From: an uncultured Lachnospiraceae bacterium
Lineage (GTDB): Bacteria; Bacillota; Clostridia; Lachnospirales; Lachnospiraceae
Direction: 5' to 3'
DNA length: 7,010 nucleotides
NCBI GenBank assembly: GCA_937901625.1
Contig: CALDIE010000091.1
Coordinates: 1 to 7,010 of the forward strand
Shown here one piece after another: positions 1 through 6,116 of the stretch. The position numbers and the translations under genes are program-made. Each line of letters opens with the position of its first letter. Position 1 is the first letter of the stretch. A model generated the notes under the pieces. That model was not told where the DNA came from and did no database searches. It was given only the letters and a program-made list of their open reading frames with translations.

Positions 1-526
1 TTGCAGGCGTAAACTGGGCAGGGTTGTTCTCCCCATCGTAGAACTTCGCCCCGACCTCCTCGTAGACGGCAGGGTCATCCGTCCTATGCAGCATCGTGCA
101 GCCGTTATTGAGCATCGTCTGCACTGCGAGAAGCTCCTCGGTGCGGCTGATACGGGCGTTAAGGTCTGCAAGGTCTCCCATCAGGAGTCTGCGTGCCCTG
201 TCCGCCGGAGTCGACGTGGAAAGCAGGCTCTCACCGAAACCGCGGTGGTTGAGCTGGTCAATGGTCAGCGGTTTGGAGATGGCAATGTTCGCCGGCTCAA
301 GCGTAGCCGTTGAGAAGCCCTCGCGCCCAACAGGCAGAGCCCCCACACGCGGCAGTACGAAAGGAGCCCTCTTTAAGCTGTTCTCCTTATAGTCCGCCAG
401 CACAAACGTAGTACCAAAGATGTCCATCGCCTGATTGGTGGGGAAATAGCGCTGCTTGAAGAAGTTGTGCTCCAAGGGCATCTCCTCCAAGGCGGCCATC
501 ATGTAATAAGTGTTATAAATGTCCAT
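1..526 (-). CDS. Major capsid protein, lambda gpE family (partial, N-terminal 175 residues)
   Basis: This frame starts at ATG 526-524 and stays open to the left edge, so only the first 175 codons are present; E-type capsid proteins are usually about 330-350 residues. The protein forms the icosahedral shell of the phage head. The N-terminus (MDIYNTYYMMAALEEMP) is followed by HNFFKQRYFPT (about 20-30), an FVLADYKENSLKRAPFVLPR stretch (about 39-58) and VGREGFSTATLEPANIAISK (about 63-82). This matches the E-family layout of FxxxxFP, then a strand ending in APFV.P, then a flexible loop and a P-rich strand. The helix around 105-130 (ADRARRLLMGDLADLNARIS) corresponds to the spine helix with its conserved RxxxxE-type pattern. 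The start has a strong SD (531-539) that contains the stop codon of the decoration gene 11 nt upstream. Decoration protein directly followed by capsid protein is the D-E order of lambda. The family call rests on motif layout and gene order. Confidence 0.92.
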   Translation of the reverse strand, partial: MDIYNTYYMMAALEEMPLEHNFFKQRYFPTNQAMDIFGTTFVLADYKENSLKRAPFVLPRVGALPVGREGFSTATLEPANIAISKPLTIDQLNHRGFGESLLSTSTPADRARRLLMGDLADLNARISRTEELLAVQTMLNNGCTMLHRTDDPAVYEEVGAKFYDGENNPAQFTPA

Positions 527-530
527 GTCT

Positions 531-539
531 ACCTCCTTT
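531..539 (-). promoter_or_regulatory. Shine-Dalgarno of the capsid gene
   Basis: On the minus strand the sequence reads TAAAGGAGGTAGACATG. The AAAGGAGGT core lies 4-5 nt before the capsid ATG, and its first A residues belong to the TAA stop of the decoration gene. A near-consensus site fused to the upstream stop suggests high-level, coupled translation, as expected for the most abundant head protein. Confidence 0.85.
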
Positions 540-1242
540 AATCCAGGAAATCACTGAGGATGATCCCGTACTTGCGCAGGGTATCAACGTCAGCATTGGT
601 CAGCGTGTAATCATCCCCGAAGATCAGGGCATGGCGGTTAAAGCAACCCGTGCGGTAACCGACTGCGGTCGCCTGCGCCTCGCTTGCGTCCGTATCCTCT
701 GTCAGGATGATGGAAGGCTCAGGCGCTATGACCTCGCCGCCAGCGTCAGGCGTTCCGGAAAGCGTCACGGTATAGACCGCCTCCGTGTTCTCGTCACCTG
801 CCGTTGCCTCCGTGACCGTCCCGATCGTAAGGCCGGAGTTATTGTCCGTGAAGGTCGGAGCCTTTGCGACCGCCCCCTTGGCGACTGCCGTAAGGGTAAG
901 CGTCCCGCTCGAATACGCTGCGGTATATAACGCGCCTGCCGCCGCCCCTATCGCCGTAGCAAGAGCCGCGGCTTCCGTAGCAAGCGTAGTGGTCGCCATC
1001 GTGTAGGACACGTCAGCGGTCGCCACATTTCCGACAGAGATGCTTCCCGCCGTGGTGGTCGTGCTTCCGGCGTAGACGTCGTAGCTTCCGTCTGCGGTCC
1101 TGTAGAGTACGGTTCCACGGGAAAGTTTCCCCGCTCCCGCCTTCACATAGATGCCCGTGGTGTGCGCCTTGGGCTCGATGTGGGCAATGAGATTATCCTG
1201 CCCGATACTTCCGACCGGGCGTACCAGTTCCTTGTTTATCAT
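538..1242 (-). CDS. Head decoration/stabilisation protein (lambda gpD/HDPD type) with a large internal insertion
   Basis: The protein has 234 residues, about twice the roughly 110-120 of lambda D. Decoration proteins bind as trimers at the three-fold sites of the expanded capsid and stabilise it against DNA pressure. The N-terminal part carries the D-type strand pattern (IYVKAGAGKLSRGTVLYR, 31-48, then DGSYDVYAG, 51-59). The C-terminal part (about 174-234) resumes it with PSIILTEDTDASE, then GYRTGCFNRHALIFG and a final helix ending in GIILSDFLD. Between them, about residues 60-165, lies an Ala/Thr/Gly-rich segment with a helix (ATEAAALATAIGAAAG, 88-103) and strands (YTAAYSSGTLTLTA, 106-119) that does not belong to the D fold. 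Its helix is encoded partly by a 10-bp direct repeat (954-963 and 975-984). The start ATG overlaps the protease stop as ATGA, with GGAGGT 5 nt upstream (1248-1253). It lies between protease and capsid genes, as D does in lambda. The family call is good; the role of the insertion is unknown. Confidence 0.88.
   Translation of the reverse strand: MINKELVRPVGSIGQDNLIAHIEPKAHTTGIYVKAGAGKLSRGTVLYRTADGSYDVYAGSTTTTAGSISVGNVATADVSYTMATTTLATEAAALATAIGAAAGALYTAAYSSGTLTLTAVAKGAVAKAPTFTDNNSGLTIGTVTEATAGDENTEAVYTVTLSGTPDAGGEVIAPEPSIILTEDTDASEAQATAVGYRTGCFNRHALIFGDDYTLTNADVDTLRKYGIILSDFLD
748..1065 (-). other. Inserted Ala/Thr-rich domain within the decoration protein
   Basis: This stretch encodes about residues 60-165. 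It is dominated by Ala, Thr, Gly and Ser, with the predicted order strand (SISVGNVATADVSYTMA), helix (ATEAAALATAIGAAA), strands (LYTAAYSSGTLTLTAVA) and a loop-strand tail. By eye this resembles the small alpha/beta modules with an A-x-A-x-A-I helix and a ytAa..G.ltlta hairpin that recur in phage tail sheath, tail tube and surface proteins. The boundaries are approximate, and homology to those modules is inference. Confidence 0.6.
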
Positions 1243-1652
1243 TTCGCACCTCCCTCTGCGAGATAAGCCTTGGCCGCCTTCTTGGCATCCGCGATGATGT
1301 CTGCCTGCGACTCTTCTTCCGTCCCGGCTACAGGCGTGGGGATCACATCCGCCGCCGGAGCCACCTCAGCCGCTCTTGCCGCAGAAAACGCCTCCGCCTG
1401 CTTTGCCTGCGTGCGCATGGCGAAAAGCGCCAGCTGCTCTGCCGTGACGGGCTCGTCGTACTTGGCTTTCTCCACCATCGCCGGATCGCCGACCATAGAA
1501 GCGATCTCGTCAATGGCCTTCATGCGCGCGCGGTCTGCTTCAAGTGCCTTTTCAACTGCACCCTCTGTGTCTGCCCAGACGGTCTGAGAGAACTCCTCCC
1601 TCAGCTCATCCACCAGCTCCGGGTACTTCTCCTTTAGTTCCTTAAGGTCCAT
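1239..1652 (-). CDS. Putative internal in-frame scaffold protein (Nu3-like), 137 residues
   Basis: Within the protease gene an ATG at 1652-1650 (Met237 of the protease) is preceded by GGAGGT with exactly 6 nt of spacing (GGAGGTAAAATTATG). An independent product from here would have 137 residues, beginning MDLKELKEKYPELVDEL. It would be acidic and helical in its first half, rich in Ala, Glu and Lys in the second, and end in a basic helix (AKKAAKAYLAEGGAK). This is the usual make-up of phage scaffolds, whose basic C-terminal helix binds the capsid protein. In lambda, Nu3 is made in the same way from an in-frame start inside gene C. The protease and this product would share their C-terminus, so the protease could be recruited into the procapsid by the same capsid contacts. 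The SD and frame are seen; the function is inferred. Confidence 0.75.
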   Translation of the reverse strand: MDLKELKEKYPELVDELREEFSQTVWADTEGAVEKALEADRARMKAIDEIASMVGDPAMVEKAKYDEPVTAEQLALFAMRTQAKQAEAFSAARAAEVAPAADVIPTPVAGTEEESQADIIADAKKAAKAYLAEGGAK

Positions 1653-2360
1653 AATTTTACCTCCGTTTGGTTGTGTATGTTCTCTATGCATAAACACCAT
1701 CTTCGGGAGCGGCATCCCCCGCAGGTGATGATATACACCGTTTACGATCACTCCTTTTCCGTCCTCCTCGGCTTCGGGAGCATCCCGCCCCCAGACCTCG
1801 TCAGCAAGACCAAAGCCCACTGCCTCATCGGGTGTCAGCCACTTTTCCGACTTCATCATCCCTAAGATGGAATCCGTAGTCTGCCCGGACCGCTCCGCGT
1901 ATATCTCCGCGATAGCCTTGTTAGTCGAAAGCAGCATCTTCCTCGCCCCGGAAAGCTCGCCCTCGTTGTAGTAGCCGAAAAGGAAAGCAGAAGCTCCATG
2001 CACCATCATCTGCGTGCCGATGTTCATGATGCGATGGTCCCCGGCCTGAGCGATTATACTGGCGGCACTCGCCGCCAGACCGTCCACGATAGTGGTAGTC
2101 ACACCCTGTAGTTCGCGGATGCGATTGTATATCGCCACCCCGGCATGGGCGTCACCGCCGATGGAATTGATACGGAAAGTGACCGCCGCCTTATCCTTTA
2201 GCGTGTCAAGGTCAGCAAGGAAAGCATCTAAAGCAATGAACTGCCCCGATACCTGCTCGCCCGTCCAGAAGTCGATGGGGACCGTGTCCACGACTTCGCC
2301 GTACATGGTGACCTCGGCTTCGTCACTCCCTTTCATCTGTATCTGATACGCCTTTGGCAT
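1239..2360 (-). CDS. Head maturation protease, ClpP-like (S14/S49-type), fused to a C-terminal scaffold domain
   Basis: This 373-residue protein is the functional counterpart of lambda gene C. It is a procapsid-internal serine protease that removes scaffold and trims head proteins before packaging. Residues 1-195 form a ClpP/crotonase-like domain: FRINSIGGDAHAGVAIYNRI (62-81) matches the ClpP oxyanion/substrate strand, GLAASAAS (94-101) holds the likely nucleophile Ser98 (ClpP GxAAS), and MMVHG (118-122) holds the likely catalytic His121. The segment SEKWLTPDEAVGFGLADEV (171-189) matches the ClpP third-residue region, with Glu172 where ClpP has Asp, a common state in phage relatives. Residues about 230-373 are charged, Ala-rich and mostly helical, and look like a scaffold domain that can also be translated separately. 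The start lies 38 nt inside the portal gene with AAAGGAGG 9 nt upstream (2370-2377). The stop overlaps the decoration start as ATGA. The protease class is clear; the exact cleavage targets are inferred from family knowledge. Confidence 0.95.
   Translation of the reverse strand: MPKAYQIQMKGSDEAEVTMYGEVVDTVPIDFWTGEQVSGQFIALDAFLADLDTLKDKAAVTFRINSIGGDAHAGVAIYNRIRELQGVTTTIVDGLAASAASIIAQAGDHRIMNIGTQMMVHGASAFLFGYYNEGELSGARKMLLSTNKAIAEIYAERSGQTTDSILGMMKSEKWLTPDEAVGFGLADEVWGRDAPEAEEDGKGVIVNGVYHHLRGMPLPKMVFMHREHTQPNGGKIMDLKELKEKYPELVDELREEFSQTVWADTEGAVEKALEADRARMKAIDEIASMVGDPAMVEKAKYDEPVTAEQLALFAMRTQAKQAEAFSAARAAEVAPAADVIPTPVAGTEEESQADIIADAKKAAKAYLAEGGAK
1248..1253 (-). promoter_or_regulatory. Shine-Dalgarno of the decoration gene
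   Basis: GGAGGT lies 5-6 nt before the ATG at 1242, inside the last codons of the protease gene. With the ATGA stop/start overlap it fixes the decoration start and implies coupled translation. Confidence 0.8.
1659..1664 (-). promoter_or_regulatory. Internal Shine-Dalgarno for the scaffold start
   Basis: GGAGGT lies 6 nt before an in-frame ATG in the middle of the protease gene. It encodes Gly-Gly of the peptide PNGGKIM, exactly at the boundary between the protease domain and the charged helical domain. Its position and spacing are those of a true start rather than chance. Confidence 0.8.
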
Positions 2361-3933
2361 CCTCTTTCTCCTCCTTTCTGTCGTCTGAATCGTCCTCGGT
2401 GTCGTCGTCCTTGTCTTCCTTTTCCTCCTCCTGCATAACCCCGCCGGATAACCCGGCTTCCTGCATGAGTTTGACTTCCGTAGCCAGCCTCTCGATGTTG
2501 GCGTTAAAGTCCGAACCGTTCAGACGGAGCGCCGAATCCTCGTAAGTAGAAAAGCCGTTCTGACAAGCCAGAATCTCCGCATTGACCTCCTTCACCGGGT
2601 CAAGCTGGCCTTGTGCGGGACCTATCCATTGGCATTTAAGCCACGCCTTTCGCACCGCCGGATCGGAAAAGAATCCCGGAGCGGATACCCGCCCGCTTGC
2701 CACCGCCTCACATAAAAAGAGCTCGTAGACCGGATCGCAGAAGTCGTTTACAAACCACTGACGATATGTCTTAAAGCTCTTCCATGCTTCGAGCAGTGCG
2801 CCGCGCGAAGCAGAATATGATGCGGTAAACTGCTTTAGAAGTATCTCCTTTGGAATCTCCAAAGCCGCCCCGATCTGGGAGACGATAGCGTCCATGAAGG
2901 CTCCAAAGCCTCCTGATGGATGTTCTGCCTTTATGGGCTCCGGCTTCTCACCGGGTGGCAGGATGTTTACCTGCCCCGGTCCCATCTCGTATTCATACTC
3001 CGAGTCGGACACTTCCGACTGGTCGCTCCCATACGCCTCCCTTGCCGGGTCCTCGCCGTTTTCTTCCGACGTGATATAAACCGTAAAGAATGCGTTTACC
3101 ACGGCGGCTGCAAGCTCGGCTTCGGTATAGCGGCCGACCTGGAGCAGCGATATGATGACAGGCGCAAGGAAACTCACTCCCCTATACTGCTCCGGCCTGT
3201 GCGCCGTCATGATGTGCAGTATGTTCGGCAAGCCTGTCTCCTTCCCCTCGGCTTCGATCCTCATAAACTGCTTTGAGTCCAGCTTCGTAAAGTCCAGCGG
3301 ATTCGCATTCCGGATGTGATAGGCCACGGGCTTGCCACCTCCGTCAACCTCCACTCCGTCATAGATCGTATTGCCGTTTGCCGTGTTCGTCCCGGTAGTT
3401 AAGGACCAGACAAACCCCGTATCATAGGGAGTTGCCACGCGGTCAGCCTCTAAGGCTCGTAGGCGTAACCTATACGGTCTTCGTCCATCCGCTTCCCCCT
3501 CCTGAACCAGCACGAATACATCACCACTCATAAGCCACGCGGAAAAGAGCATCTGCTGAAGTTCATAAAAGTTATTCGTGCCGCACGCATCGCACGCCCT
3601 CTTGTCATCTGCCCAGAGTGCAAACTCTCGCTTTACGGTACGAGTCCATTCAGCAGCCTGATCTTCCGTTAAGTGCAGGAAGGCTGCATCCGGCCTTGGG
3701 TTCGGTATCAGCCCTACCCCGACCGTATTTGTCCGATGTGTGTTTATAGCAGACGCGGCAACCGGGTTACCCATGAACATGAGCCTGCCTCGTTGCCGCA
3801 TCGTGTAGTTATTAAAATCAATGTCCTGCTGCGGGGAACCGGAGAGAGCCGTAAAGCCCTTGGTCACTCGTTTCGTGGTAGAGGACCCAAACGCCCCGTA
3901 GCCGAAATCGCTTCCTGTTATATTCCTTTGCAT
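2323..3933 (-). CDS. Portal protein, lambda gpB family (Phage_portal_2)
   Basis: The 536-residue protein would form the dodecameric ring at one capsid vertex through which TerL pumps DNA and to which the connector and tail attach. The lambda-B family pattern runs through it: an N-terminal arm then MRQRGRLMFMGNPVAASAIN (45-64) and VGVGLIPNP (71-79); SGDVFVLV (136-143); ALEADRVATP (160-169); IYDGVEVDGGGKPVAYHI (190-207); HIMTAHRPEQYRGV (240-253); IPKEILLKQFTASYSASRGA (360-379), the conserved YSxxR block; and IGPAQGQLDPVKE (437-449). Residues 500-536 are a Glu/Asp/Lys tail of very low complexity. That stretch is encoded by a purine-rich tract that also holds the ribosome binding site of the protease. 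The gene starts 4 nt after the gpW-like stop and overlaps the protease by 38 nt. There is no good SD at this start; coupling from the upstream gene is likely. Two cysteines around 114-117 (CDAC) are unusual but may be incidental. Confidence 0.96.
   Translation of the reverse strand: MQRNITGSDFGYGAFGSSTTKRVTKGFTALSGSPQQDIDFNNYTMRQRGRLMFMGNPVAASAINTHRTNTVGVGLIPNPRPDAAFLHLTEDQAAEWTRTVKREFALWADDKRACDACGTNNFYELQQMLFSAWLMSGDVFVLVQEGEADGRRPYRLRLRALEADRVATPYDTGFVWSLTTGTNTANGNTIYDGVEVDGGGKPVAYHIRNANPLDFTKLDSKQFMRIEAEGKETGLPNILHIMTAHRPEQYRGVSFLAPVIISLLQVGRYTEAELAAAVVNAFFTVYITSEENGEDPAREAYGSDQSEVSDSEYEYEMGPGQVNILPPGEKPEPIKAEHPSGGFGAFMDAIVSQIGAALEIPKEILLKQFTASYSASRGALLEAWKSFKTYRQWFVNDFCDPVYELFLCEAVASGRVSAPGFFSDPAVRKAWLKCQWIGPAQGQLDPVKEVNAEILACQNGFSTYEDSALRLNGSDFNANIERLATEVKLMQEAGLSGGVMQEEEKEDKDDDTEDDSDDRKEEKEDAKGVSDTDERE
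2370..2377 (-). promoter_or_regulatory. Shine-Dalgarno of the protease gene, inside the portal tail
   Basis: AAAGGAGG is placed 9 nt before the ATG at 2360 and encodes part of the acidic portal tail (RKEEKE). It supports this start for the protease and makes translation of the two genes interdependent. Confidence 0.75.
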
Positions 3934-3937
3934 AGCA

Positions 3938-4240
3938 TCACCAATCCCTCGGTACGACGCCGACTACCCGCCGTTTGCTCCGTCCCTGCTCTAATCTCAG
4001 CTTTTCCGCCATGAGCTTATCCCATAAACTCAGGACGTCCTTAGCGGATAGAACTGCACGCGTAATCGACCGGCTGCCGATGGAGTAACTCCGCACCTTC
4101 CCTTCCGTAAGAACCTCATTCCTTACCGGATAAAGCTCGTCCAGCTGATTGACCACGTCCTTGTATTCAAAACGATTGATGTATAATCCCCGGATAAACG
4201 GAATCCCGTTTTCCGTCTCAGCATCATAAGAGATCGCCAT
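3938..4240 (-). CDS. Small head-tail joining protein, gpW-like / DUF6148 family
   Basis: I take the ATG at 4240, giving 100 residues, rather than an upstream ATG at 4363: the latter would lie deep inside terL, while 4240 has AAAGGAGGG 9 nt upstream. The C-terminal half has the block SYSIGSRSITRAVLS (51-65), a Trp-containing helix (LSLWDKLMAEKLRLEQG) and a VVPRDW end. This is the pattern Y-x-IG-x-R-x-x-TR-A-x-L ... W ... PRD that I associate with DUF6148/gpW-type proteins encoded between terminase and portal. Lambda gpW (68 residues) binds below the portal after packaging and stops DNA leakage. The first ~28 residues (AISYDAETENGIPFIRG...) look like an extra N-terminal segment. It overlaps terL by 17 nt and ends 4 nt before the portal start. 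The family assignment is from motif and position; function is inferred. Confidence 0.82.
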   Translation of the reverse strand: MAISYDAETENGIPFIRGLYINRFEYKDVVNQLDELYPVRNEVLTEGKVRSYSIGSRSITRAVLSAKDVLSLWDKLMAEKLRLEQGRSKRRVVGVVPRDW

Positions 4241-6116
4241 CGTAAATATCCCTCCTTTGCCGTTTGCGCCGGATCGGCTTCTTCTTGGGCAGCTCCACGC
4301 CGCGCCGAAGTGCTGCAAGTGATTCCATGTTCGGGTTAAGGACCGTAAAGGCAGCGTTCGCATAGTTCCGGCAGTCCAAAGCCTCGTTTCGTTCGTAAAT
4401 CTTCACCCACCCCCACTTCAAGGTCTTCTCATTAAGCGACCACCGCTCGGAGAGCAGGCTGTCGAAATATTCGTTGTCATAATTCCGCCCGATGGGGAAA
4501 TGGCAGTATTTCGGCCCCGGCTTCTTGACCTCAAGCGCCGACATGATATGCGCCTTTCCCGCGTCCACCCCCAGAGGGTAATGCCAGCACTTGCCGTACC
4601 TCTTGGTGCGCCTGTTGTCGTAATCGATCTGGTTCGGCGCTGACGTATACGGCGCTTCGTGTACGTTAAGACCGTGAACGCAGAACACCTTGTAAAAGAG
4701 CCTCTCTGCGCACCGGTCCCTGACTTCCTGCGAGTAATGCCCGCCCATATCGACAAACGTCAGGCTGATCCGCAAGGTCATCCCGTCCGCAAAATGCCAG
4801 TCACGCTCCCTGATCTCATCCAGCCGCTCCCAGACCTCGTCGGTGTCGGGATGCCCCAGGATTTTGCCCGACTCTATGCCCCATGACTCGCCATCGAATC
4901 CGTAACCCACGACCTCGTACTGCATCCAGTCGTCCTGGGTGTCCACGCCCATCGTAAGGCAAAGGACGCCGTCGGGCAGGTCTGCTTCGTATTCTTCGCG
5001 TCTCTTTAGCAGCTCATCTGCGCCGCCGACCTGGTACTTATCATCCCAAAGCTCACCGAACAGGGTATTGTATACGGTCTTAAGCTCCTCGAAATCCTTC
5101 TTGCCGTTGGCTTCAAGGAACCGGAGTATGATCTTCTCCCAGCTGTTCCACGGTGAGTAGAATCCATTTATCCAAAACGACCTCGTGCCGTTCTCGATAG
5201 CATCCGGAGAATCAGCGATCCACTTCTTAGGAGCGCGTTTTATCTCAGACTCCGAAAACTTCCCCGCGCAATGCGGGCAGAGGTAGTAGAGGTCCGTTAC
5301 CTGGTACTGCGTCGTATCACCGACTTTTGTCTCCTTATGCTTAAACTTAATATCCTTAAAAGTGATAAAATGATAATGCCCGCAGCTCGGACACTTCACG
5401 CACCACTTCTCCATCGTGCCAAGGTTATAAAGGTCTACGATCTTCGATGCGTCCTTGATGGTAGGAGTAGAAACCGCCACCATCTTGGCGTTATAGAAGG
5501 TCGTTGTACGCCTCTCCAAAAGGCTCCAAGGATCACCTTCCGTCCCGGCTGAATTTGTCCATCGGTCGATCTCGTCCGCAAAGATATATCTTGCAGGTGT
5601 ACCCGCAAGGTCGGTAGGGCTGTTCGAGCCTATGAGAGATATCATCCCGCCCGGATACATCTTCTTCATGATGGTATTGCCGGACGTGCGGCTCTTTGAC
5701 TCTGCCACCCTCTCCCGGACAGGTCTTGTGTCCCGTATCATAGGAGCAAGACGGCGCTTACTAAAGTCCTCCGCAAACTCCTTTGTCGGTACGCAGTAAA
5801 GAGCGGGTCCGGGGTCCTGGTCTATCATGTAGCCAAGCATATTCAAGATACTTTCCGTCTTGGCCGACTGGGCACTTGCGACCACAACCAGCTGCTTTAT
5901 CTTTGGATCATTAAACGAATCCATAACCTCCTTCATATACGGAACCCGGCTTGTTTTCCACCTGCCTGACTCCGCACTATTCTCGGGAGATAGCACCCTG
6001 TACTTATCCGACCACTCCGAAACGCTTAAGTCCTCTGGGGCTCTGAATCCTCCCCGGAGTCGCTCGATGAGTCGAATAGTTCCTCGGAGTCCATCTCCTC
6101 GATCTCTGCTATCCAT
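4224..6116 (-). CDS. terL: Terminase large subunit, GpA family
   Basis: This 630-residue ATPase-nuclease packages DNA into procapsids and cuts concatemers. The N-terminus has SEWSDKYRVLSPENSAESGRW (33-53), matching the EWAD..Y.L...SA..GRW opening of lambda gpA. The Walker A-like loop is VVVASAQSAKTE (77-88), with Lys86. Walker B is YIFADE (177-182). Cysteine pairs at 242/245 and 280/283 (CPSC...CPHC) form a zinc-binding insert as in lambda gpA. The nuclease acidic residues are probably Asp392 (GVDTQ), Asp456 (FVDMGG) and Asp581 in NEALDCRNYA, an exact counterpart of the lambda NEALDC motif. The C-terminus is a basic cluster (about 611-622) then DIYDGDLL. The only plausible start, ATG 6116, lies 91 nt inside terS with a modest GGGAG upstream, so translation is probably coupled to terS. 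GpA enzymes act at cos sites, which suggests cohesive-end packaging, though this is inference. Confidence 0.97.
   Translation of the reverse strand: MDSRDRGDGLRGTIRLIERLRGGFRAPEDLSVSEWSDKYRVLSPENSAESGRWKTSRVPYMKEVMDSFNDPKIKQLVVVASAQSAKTESILNMLGYMIDQDPGPALYCVPTKEFAEDFSKRRLAPMIRDTRPVRERVAESKSRTSGNTIMKKMYPGGMISLIGSNSPTDLAGTPARYIFADEIDRWTNSAGTEGDPWSLLERRTTTFYNAKMVAVSTPTIKDASKIVDLYNLGTMEKWCVKCPSCGHYHFITFKDIKFKHKETKVGDTTQYQVTDLYYLCPHCAGKFSESEIKRAPKKWIADSPDAIENGTRSFWINGFYSPWNSWEKIILRFLEANGKKDFEELKTVYNTLFGELWDDKYQVGGADELLKRREEYEADLPDGVLCLTMGVDTQDDWMQYEVVGYGFDGESWGIESGKILGHPDTDEVWERLDEIRERDWHFADGMTLRISLTFVDMGGHYSQEVRDRCAERLFYKVFCVHGLNVHEAPYTSAPNQIDYDNRRTKRYGKCWHYPLGVDAGKAHIMSALEVKKPGPKYCHFPIGRNYDNEYFDSLLSERWSLNEKTLKWGWVKIYERNEALDCRNYANAAFTVLNPNMESLAALRRGVELPKKKPIRRKRQRRDIYDGDLL
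4250..4258 (-). promoter_or_regulatory. Shine-Dalgarno of the gpW-like gene
   Basis: AAAGGAGGG lies 9 nt before the ATG at 4240, within the 3' end of terL. It decides the start in favour of the 100-residue product. Confidence 0.75.

Noticed and set aside
527..537. Possible terminator or promoter between decoration and capsid genes
   Set aside because: The gap is only 11 nt and holds the capsid SD; no stem-loop or -10/-35 pair fits.
785..1006. Hydrophobic Ala/Val-rich 73-codon plus-strand frame that could pass for a membrane peptide
   Set aside because: It is the complement of the Ala/Thr-rich decoration insertion; GC-rich Ala codons read backwards give Ala, Val, Ser and Gly. No SD or conserved context.
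2920..3276. 118-codon open frame on the plus strand opposite the portal gene
   Set aside because: The opposite strand encodes conserved portal motifs throughout; the plus-strand product has no recognisable pattern.
3440..3720. Possible frameshift or break in the portal gene
   Set aside because: I checked the frame through the conserved blocks before and after; all fall in one frame at the expected spacing.
4241..4363. Upstream ATG that would give the gpW-like gene 41 more residues
   Set aside because: The extra segment lies fully within terL, is of non-protein-like composition, and a strong SD precedes the internal ATG at 4240.
4418..4756. 112-codon minus-strand frame within terL
   Set aside because: An alternative-frame shadow rich in Arg, Ser and Thr inside the TerL nuclease domain, with no ribosome binding site or family signal.
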